Assembly: GCA_902493755.1 (NCBI GenBank)
Contig: CABURF010000021.1
Span: forward strand, 1 to 10,236
Length of the DNA: 10,236 nt
DNA from: an uncultured Coriobacteriia bacterium
GTDB taxonomy: Bacteria; Actinomycetota; Coriobacteriia; Coriobacteriales; QAMH01
Direction: 5' to 3'
This document shows, in pieces, positions 6,929-10,236 of the stretch; within the stretch, counting starts at the first letter, position 1; every line of letters begins with the position of its first letter. The position numbers were made by a program, and so were the translations under genes. A model generated the notes under the pieces. That model did no database searches, had not been told where the DNA came from, and saw only the letters and a program-made list of their open reading frames with translations.

Positions 6929-7279
6929 CTAGAAGTCCTTGAAGGTCTCGCGGAAGACTTTGTCGGCGTATGCTTCGACCTTCTTGTCATAGATGTCGTA
7001 GAGCTTGAGAAACTCCTCGCCGTCCTCGGTGAGCTTGGAGCCACGGGCACCATAGCGCTCGATGAGCTGGAAGCCGAGGCCCTCTTCGACCTTCTTGATC
7101 ATGCTCCACGCCTTGCTATAGGCCATGTGGAGGTTCTTGGCCGTCTTGTTCAACGAGCCGTTCTCTTCGATTCCGTGGAGAAGGGTCGCCGCACCTTTGC
7201 CAAATGTCGGACCCTTGCGATCCTCGGTAGCACTAACCATGAGCTTGACTTGTGCGTGCAGATTTTTCTTATCGGCCAT
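6929..7279 (-). CDS. ModE-like winged-helix DNA-binding regulator (short form)
   Basis: The 116-residue protein matches the N-terminal DNA-binding domain of ModE (a LysR-like winged helix). Residues about 26-90 contain FGKGAATLLHGIEENGSLN, then TAKNLHMAYSKAWSMIKKVE and GLGFQLIERYGARGSKLTEDG. Full ModE is about twice as long and carries TOBE domains that bind molybdate. These are absent, so metal sensing cannot be assumed. ATG at 7279 is chosen because AGAGGA lies 6 bases upstream on that strand. An earlier in-frame ATG 60 bases upstream has no ribosome binding site. No molybdate transporter or cofactor gene lies in the window, so the target is unknown. Nested inverted repeats 50-100 bases upstream are possible binding sites. 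It is convergent with the membrane-protein gene and 166 bases downstream of thrC on the same strand. Confidence 0.85.
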   Translation of the reverse strand: MADKKNLHAQVKLMVSATEDRKGPTFGKGAATLLHGIEENGSLNKTAKNLHMAYSKAWSMIKKVEEGLGFQLIERYGARGSKLTEDGEEFLKLYDIYDKKVEAYADKVFRETFKDF

Positions 7280-7328
7280 GATGAATCCTCTCGGTAAATT
7301 GTCCTGTAGATTCGCACTGATGAATTGC

Positions 7329-7378
7329 CCGATAAACACCTTTAACGCTATCTACATGGATAACAAGATTTTTATCGG
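7329..7378. promoter_or_regulatory. Nested inverted repeats upstream of the ModE-like gene (candidate operator)
   Basis: Outer arms CCGATAAA (7329-7336) and TTTATCGG (7371-7378) form a perfect 8-bp inverted repeat. An inner pair, TATC (7349-7352) and GATA (7359-7362), is centred 2 bases away. The block lies 50-99 bases upstream of the start of the ModE-like gene, within the 166-base gap after thrC. A weak promoter for the minus strand may overlap it (TTGAAA, 17 bases, TATCCA). Autoregulation is inferred. No clear terminator for thrC was found in this gap. Confidence 0.4.
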
Positions 7379-7445
7379 ATTTCAAGATTAAGCTGAGCAA
7401 AGGCTATTTGCGGTGGCGAACGGTTAACCCTTCATACGCTCGTGT

Positions 7446-8984
7446 TTATCCTATGAAATCGGTAACCGCGTCTTCGATTGCCGCCACGTCTCCGTCAATC
7501 ACTGTCGTGAAACGGATTGCCTTGTCGTCAAGCTCATCGAGCTGCGGCGGAATGGGGCACACGCGTGTCATCTCGTATACCTTGCGGTTGAGCTGCACAT
7601 CGGTAAGCTCCTCCGCATCGGTGGGAAGCGGCTCGTCTGCTGGGATCCCGGCTAGCCCTCGATATACGTTGCTGCCAAACTTTGCCCAGTTGGCCGTCGA
7701 GGCGATGAGCATGGGATTGCTGCCTTTTTGCTGCTCGGCGACCTTCCACGCGACGGCCGTGTGCGGGTCGAGCAGGTAGTCATGCTGCTCGAAGACGTCA
7801 CGAATGGTCTGCAGGCAGGTGTCGCTGTCGACTGAACCCGCGCAGTAATTCTGCCGGAGCGCGGCGAAGGTCTCTTCGTCAAGCTCGAAGCGTCGCTTCT
7901 CGCGCAGGTCATCCATCCACCCCTGGATAGCTGCGGCATCACGCCCCGTGAGCTCGAAGAGCTGGCGCTCGAGATTACTCGAAACGAGAATGTCCATCGA
8001 AGGCGAGGGCGTGAGCATGAAGGGGCGATCGCTGATATCGTAAACGCCCGTTTCGATGAAATCGGCGAGCACACGATTGGCGTTGCTCGCGCAGACGATG
8101 CGATCGATGGGCACGCCGAGCTGCTTGGCATACCAGCAGGCGAGGATATTGCCGAAGTTGCCCGTGGGAACCGTTACGTCAATGGGATCACCGGCGGCCA
8201 CAACGCCGTCCTTGACCATTATGGAATATGCGCTGATGTAGTACACGACCTGCGGCAACAAACGGCCCCAGTTGATCGAGTTGGCCGAGGACAGCGCGAT
8301 ATTGCGCGTGTCGAGCAAGTGCGCGTTGAAGGTCGCGTCGTCGAACATGCGCTTGACGCTCGTCTGGCAATCATCGAAGTTGCCGCGCACGCCGTAGACG
8401 CAGACGTTGTCGCCCTCTTGCGTGGCCATCTGCTTGAACTGAATATCACTCACGCCGCCATCTGGATAGAAGACGACAATGGAGATGTGATCGCGATCTG
8501 CAAAGCCCTGCAACGCCGCTTTGCCGGTATCGCCGCTTGTCGCCACGGCGATGAGGTAATCGTTATCCGCGCCACCCGCAGCACGATGCTTGTCAACGCA
8601 TGCCGAGAAGAACACCGGCAGGCACTGAAGCGCCATATCCTTGAAGGCGCAGGTGGGGCCATGCCACAGCTCGAGCACATGCATGCCATCGGCAACGCTG
8701 ACGACCGGACAGATGTCCGGTGTGTCGAAGTTCTCGTTATATGCCCGTTGCATGAGGCCGCCGAGCTCCGCATTGTCGAAGTCGACGCCAAAGCGCTCGT
8801 ACACGAACGCCGCCCGCTCGGCATAGGGCATGCTGGCGAGCGAGACGATTTCGTCGAGCGTCATCGAAGGCAGTTCCTCGGGAACGAAAAGGCCTCCTCC
8901 CGAGGCAATTCCCTTCAGAAGCGCCTCGCTAAAGGTCAAGGGTTCCTGTGTGTTGCCACGCGTGTCGATATAGCGAATTTCCAT
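7446..8984 (-). CDS. thrC: Threonine synthase
   Basis: This cytosolic PLP enzyme of 512 residues converts O-phosphohomoserine to threonine and phosphate, the last step of threonine synthesis. The N-terminal domain begins MEIRYIDTRG and continues with FSEALLKGIASGGGLFVPEE, typical of the longer threonine synthase class. HGPTCAFKDMALQ holds the PLP lysine (K115). ATSGDTGKAALQGF and VPTGNFGNILA are the conserved substrate and cofactor-binding loops. The length and motifs are complete. ATG at 8984 is chosen because TTGGAG lies 6 bases upstream on that strand and the protein then starts as the family does. An open extension of 85 codons upstream crosses the divergent promoter region and is not family-like. 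The gene is divergent from iorA, sharing a 127-base control region, and no other threonine-pathway gene is in view. Confidence 0.96.
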   Translation of the reverse strand: MEIRYIDTRGNTQEPLTFSEALLKGIASGGGLFVPEELPSMTLDEIVSLASMPYAERAAFVYERFGVDFDNAELGGLMQRAYNENFDTPDICPVVSVADGMHVLELWHGPTCAFKDMALQCLPVFFSACVDKHRAAGGADNDYLIAVATSGDTGKAALQGFADRDHISIVVFYPDGGVSDIQFKQMATQEGDNVCVYGVRGNFDDCQTSVKRMFDDATFNAHLLDTRNIALSSANSINWGRLLPQVVYYISAYSIMVKDGVVAAGDPIDVTVPTGNFGNILACWYAKQLGVPIDRIVCASNANRVLADFIETGVYDISDRPFMLTPSPSMDILVSSNLERQLFELTGRDAAAIQGWMDDLREKRRFELDEETFAALRQNYCAGSVDSDTCLQTIRDVFEQHDYLLDPHTAVAWKVAEQQKGSNPMLIASTANWAKFGSNVYRGLAGIPADEPLPTDAEELTDVQLNRKVYEMTRVCPIPPQLDELDDKAIRFTTVIDGDVAAIEDAVTDFIG

Positions 8985-9011
8985 GCGAAACTCCAAGGTA
9001 AGGTGAACGTG

Positions 9012-9033
9012 CGATAGATGGTACCATGTATCG
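9012..9033. promoter_or_regulatory. 22-bp palindrome between thrC and iorA
   Basis: A perfect 10-bp core ATGGTACCAT (9018-9027) is flanked, after one unpaired position on each side, by CGATA (9012-9016) and TATCG (9029-9033). In all, 20 of 22 positions are symmetric. It lies 28 bases from the thrC start and 78 bases from the iorA start. The core contains TGGTACCAT on both strands, which could act as an extended -10 box in each direction (4 of 6 matches), so operator and divergent promoters may coincide. No clear -35 box is seen. Confidence 0.5.
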
Positions 9034-9037
9034 AACT

Positions 9038-9087
9038 GTGCCGAGCACACGACTCGGCACGCAAACGCTATCGGGAAGCCTGCCGAG
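9038..9087 (+). promoter_or_regulatory. Leader of iorA with two mutually exclusive hairpins
   Basis: GTGCCGAG (9038-9045) and CTCGGCAC (9053-9060) form a perfect 8-bp hairpin with a 7-base loop. A third segment, TGCCGAG at 9081-9087, is equally complementary to CTCGGCA (9053-9059), giving an alternative 7-bp stem with a 21-base loop. The third segment ends 12 bases before the AGGAG ribosome binding site. There is no T-run after either stem, so any switch would act on translation or RNA stability. A protein-binding repeat is the main alternative. Confidence 0.35.
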
Positions 9088-9111
9088 AAGACGCGGATGA
9101 GGAGATACGAC

Positions 9112-10236
9112 ATGCCAGTTAAGTTGCTCATGGGAAACGAAGCCCTCGGGCTCGGCGCTATGCATGCGGGCGTCAACTTCGTGAGCGGATATCCTGGCAC
9201 GCCCTCGACCGAGGTGCTTGAGACCATTGCCAAGCACAACGATGGCTCCGTTCATGTCGAGTGGTCTACCAACGAGAAAGCTGCCCTCGAAGCGGCCGCG
9301 GGCGCAGCCTATGCTGGCGCACGTGCTCTCGTCACGATGAAGCAGGTTGGTCTCAATGTCGCGAGCGACCCACTTATGACGCTTTCGTACATCGGCGTCG
9401 AAGGTGGCCTCGTCATCGTTGTGGCCGACGATCCCGGTCCCATTTCGAGTCAGACCGAACAGGACACACGCAATTTTGCGCAGTTTGCCAAGGTGCCGAT
9501 CTTCGACCCGGCGAGTCCCGGCGAGGCGTACGGCATGATCCAGGACGCCTTCGAGCTCTCCGAGCGCCACCATACGCCCGTTATCGTGCGCCCGACCACG
9601 CGCGTAAGTCACGCCTGCGGCACCGTCAAGACGCGTGGCGGCGTAGCCGATTGCGGGGCAGAGTTCGCAAATCCCACGCGAGATGACGATGATGCTGCCT
9701 GGGAGCGTCATGTTCCGAGCGGTTTCGCGAAAGATACGCAACGCTGGGTCGTCTTTCCGCGCACGAGCTTTCTGAACCACGGCAAGGTCGAGAAGCGTGC
9801 GGCAGCTATCGCCGATGAGCTCTCCTTCGGCTACCGCCCCAACCGCATCGAGATTCCCGGTATATCGCGCGAAGAGGCGGCACGTGCATTCGAGCAGCGT
9901 GACGAGACGCGCTTTGCGCTTGGCATTGCCTGTGGTGGCATCTCGTACCACTATGTGATGGAGGCCCTCGAGATGTGCGGGCTCGAGCTGCCCGTACTTA
10001 AAATCGGAACGCCCTATCCTTTTCCCGCCAAACTCGCGACCGAATTTCTTGAGGCGGTTGACGAGGTCATTTGTGTCGAAGAGCTCGATCCTGTCATTGA
10101 GCGAGAGCTCAACTTCCTCTGCGGGTTCGAGTTCTTATCCAGCACCATCCATGGCAAACTCGATGGCTGCTTTGGCTATGCAGGCGAGCAGAGTGTCGAG
10201 GCCGTTTGCGACGTGCTCGCGGAGTTTGCTGACGGA
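9112..10236 (+). CDS. iorA: Indolepyruvate:ferredoxin oxidoreductase alpha subunit (partial, 3' end beyond window)
   Basis: The first 375 residues are present, with no stop before the window edge; the family is usually about 580-640 residues. With IorB, the enzyme oxidatively decarboxylates aryl-pyruvates (indolepyruvate, phenylpyruvate) from aromatic amino acids to acyl-CoA, reducing ferredoxin. It is a cytosolic enzyme of anaerobes. MGNEALGLGAMHAGVNFVSG, then YPGTPSTEV, form the N-terminal pyrimidine-binding domain. E55 in WSTNEKAALEAA is the expected TPP-activating glutamate. MKQVGLNVASDP and DDPGPISSQTEQDTR are IorA signatures. The TPP pyrophosphate-binding domain and the C-terminal [4Fe-4S] ferredoxin domain would lie beyond the edge. 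ATG 9112 has AGGAG 7 bases upstream. iorB probably follows, outside the window. It is divergent from thrC. Confidence 0.93.
   Translation, partial: MPVKLLMGNEALGLGAMHAGVNFVSGYPGTPSTEVLETIAKHNDGSVHVEWSTNEKAALEAAAGAAYAGARALVTMKQVGLNVASDPLMTLSYIGVEGGLVIVVADDPGPISSQTEQDTRNFAQFAKVPIFDPASPGEAYGMIQDAFELSERHHTPVIVRPTTRVSHACGTVKTRGGVADCGAEFANPTRDDDDAAWERHVPSGFAKDTQRWVVFPRTSFLNHGKVEKRAAAIADELSFGYRPNRIEIPGISREEAARAFEQRDETRFALGIACGGISYHYVMEALEMCGLELPVLKIGTPYPFPAKLATEFLEAVDEVICVEELDPVIERELNFLCGFEFLSSTIHGKLDGCFGYAGEQSVEAVCDVLAEFADG

Noticed and set aside
5575..7053. Open frame of about 490 codons on the minus strand, opposite the membrane-protein gene
   Set aside because: It runs through a terminator and two hairpins and overlaps the ModE-like gene in another frame; its His/Asp/Arg-rich content is typical of a shadow frame.
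6884..7297. Plus-strand open frame of 137 codons rich in Leu and Glu
   Set aside because: It starts inside a hairpin and is the mirror of the ModE-like gene; the minus-strand reading has the family motifs and a ribosome binding site.
7418..7433. Imperfect palindrome around GGTTAACC as a thrC terminator
   Set aside because: There is no loop and no T-run on the thrC strand; it may be chance.
8985..9239. Upstream extension of threonine synthase by 85 codons
   Set aside because: It crosses the divergent promoter region and the iorA start, is not like the family N-terminus, and the ATG at 8984 has a good ribosome binding site.
8929..9951. Minus-strand open frame of 340 codons opposite iorA
   Set aside because: It is antisense to a well-supported gene and has no recognisable domain.
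1..10236. CRISPR arrays, tRNA or rRNA genes, insertion sequences, phage genes, toxin-antitoxin pairs
   Set aside because: No spaced direct repeats, RNA gene cores, transposase or phage motifs were seen on either strand.

Overview
The window looks like a chromosomal stretch of a GC-rich, anaerobic Actinomycetota bacterium, most likely class Coriobacteriia (gut Eggerthellales/Coriobacteriales type). This is inferred from the actinobacterial cell-wall order (a short upstream gene end, then RodA, PbpA and PknB), the RodA-PBP fusion, the GC-rich codon use, and an anaerobe-type indolepyruvate:ferredoxin oxidoreductase. No rRNA or tRNA gene, CRISPR array, insertion sequence or phage gene was seen.

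Region 1 (1-4846, + strand) is a cell-wall and growth-control operon. It starts with the last 25 codons of an upstream gene, possibly the PP2C-type phosphatase usual at this place. Two bases later begins a 923-residue protein that joins a complete RodA/FtsW (SEDS) peptidoglycan polymerase to a complete class B penicillin-binding transpeptidase. A PknB-type Ser/Thr kinase with three extracellular PASTA domains follows, with its own candidate promoter and leader hairpin. A strong intrinsic terminator closes the operon.

Region 2 (4847-6912) holds a nested inverted-repeat element, a 17-bp palindrome that looks like a TetR operator, and a two-gene + strand unit. That unit encodes a TetR regulator and a polytopic membrane protein (probably the uncharacterised DUF5692 family). 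It ends in a run of three hairpins. The middle one is a 31-bp exact copy of the core of the terminator after pknB.

Region 3 (6929-8984, - strand) carries a small ModE-like winged-helix regulator and thrC (threonine synthase). Nested inverted repeats built on CGATA/TATCG lie upstream of the ModE-like gene.

Region 4 (8985-10236) is the 127-bp divergent control region between thrC and iorA, followed by the first 375 codons of iorA, which runs off the window end. It holds a near-perfect 22-bp palindrome and three copies of a 7-bp segment that can form two mutually exclusive hairpins ahead of iorA. The best leads are the SEDS-PBP fusion, the TetR/membrane-protein pair with its own operator, and the structured intergenic DNA.
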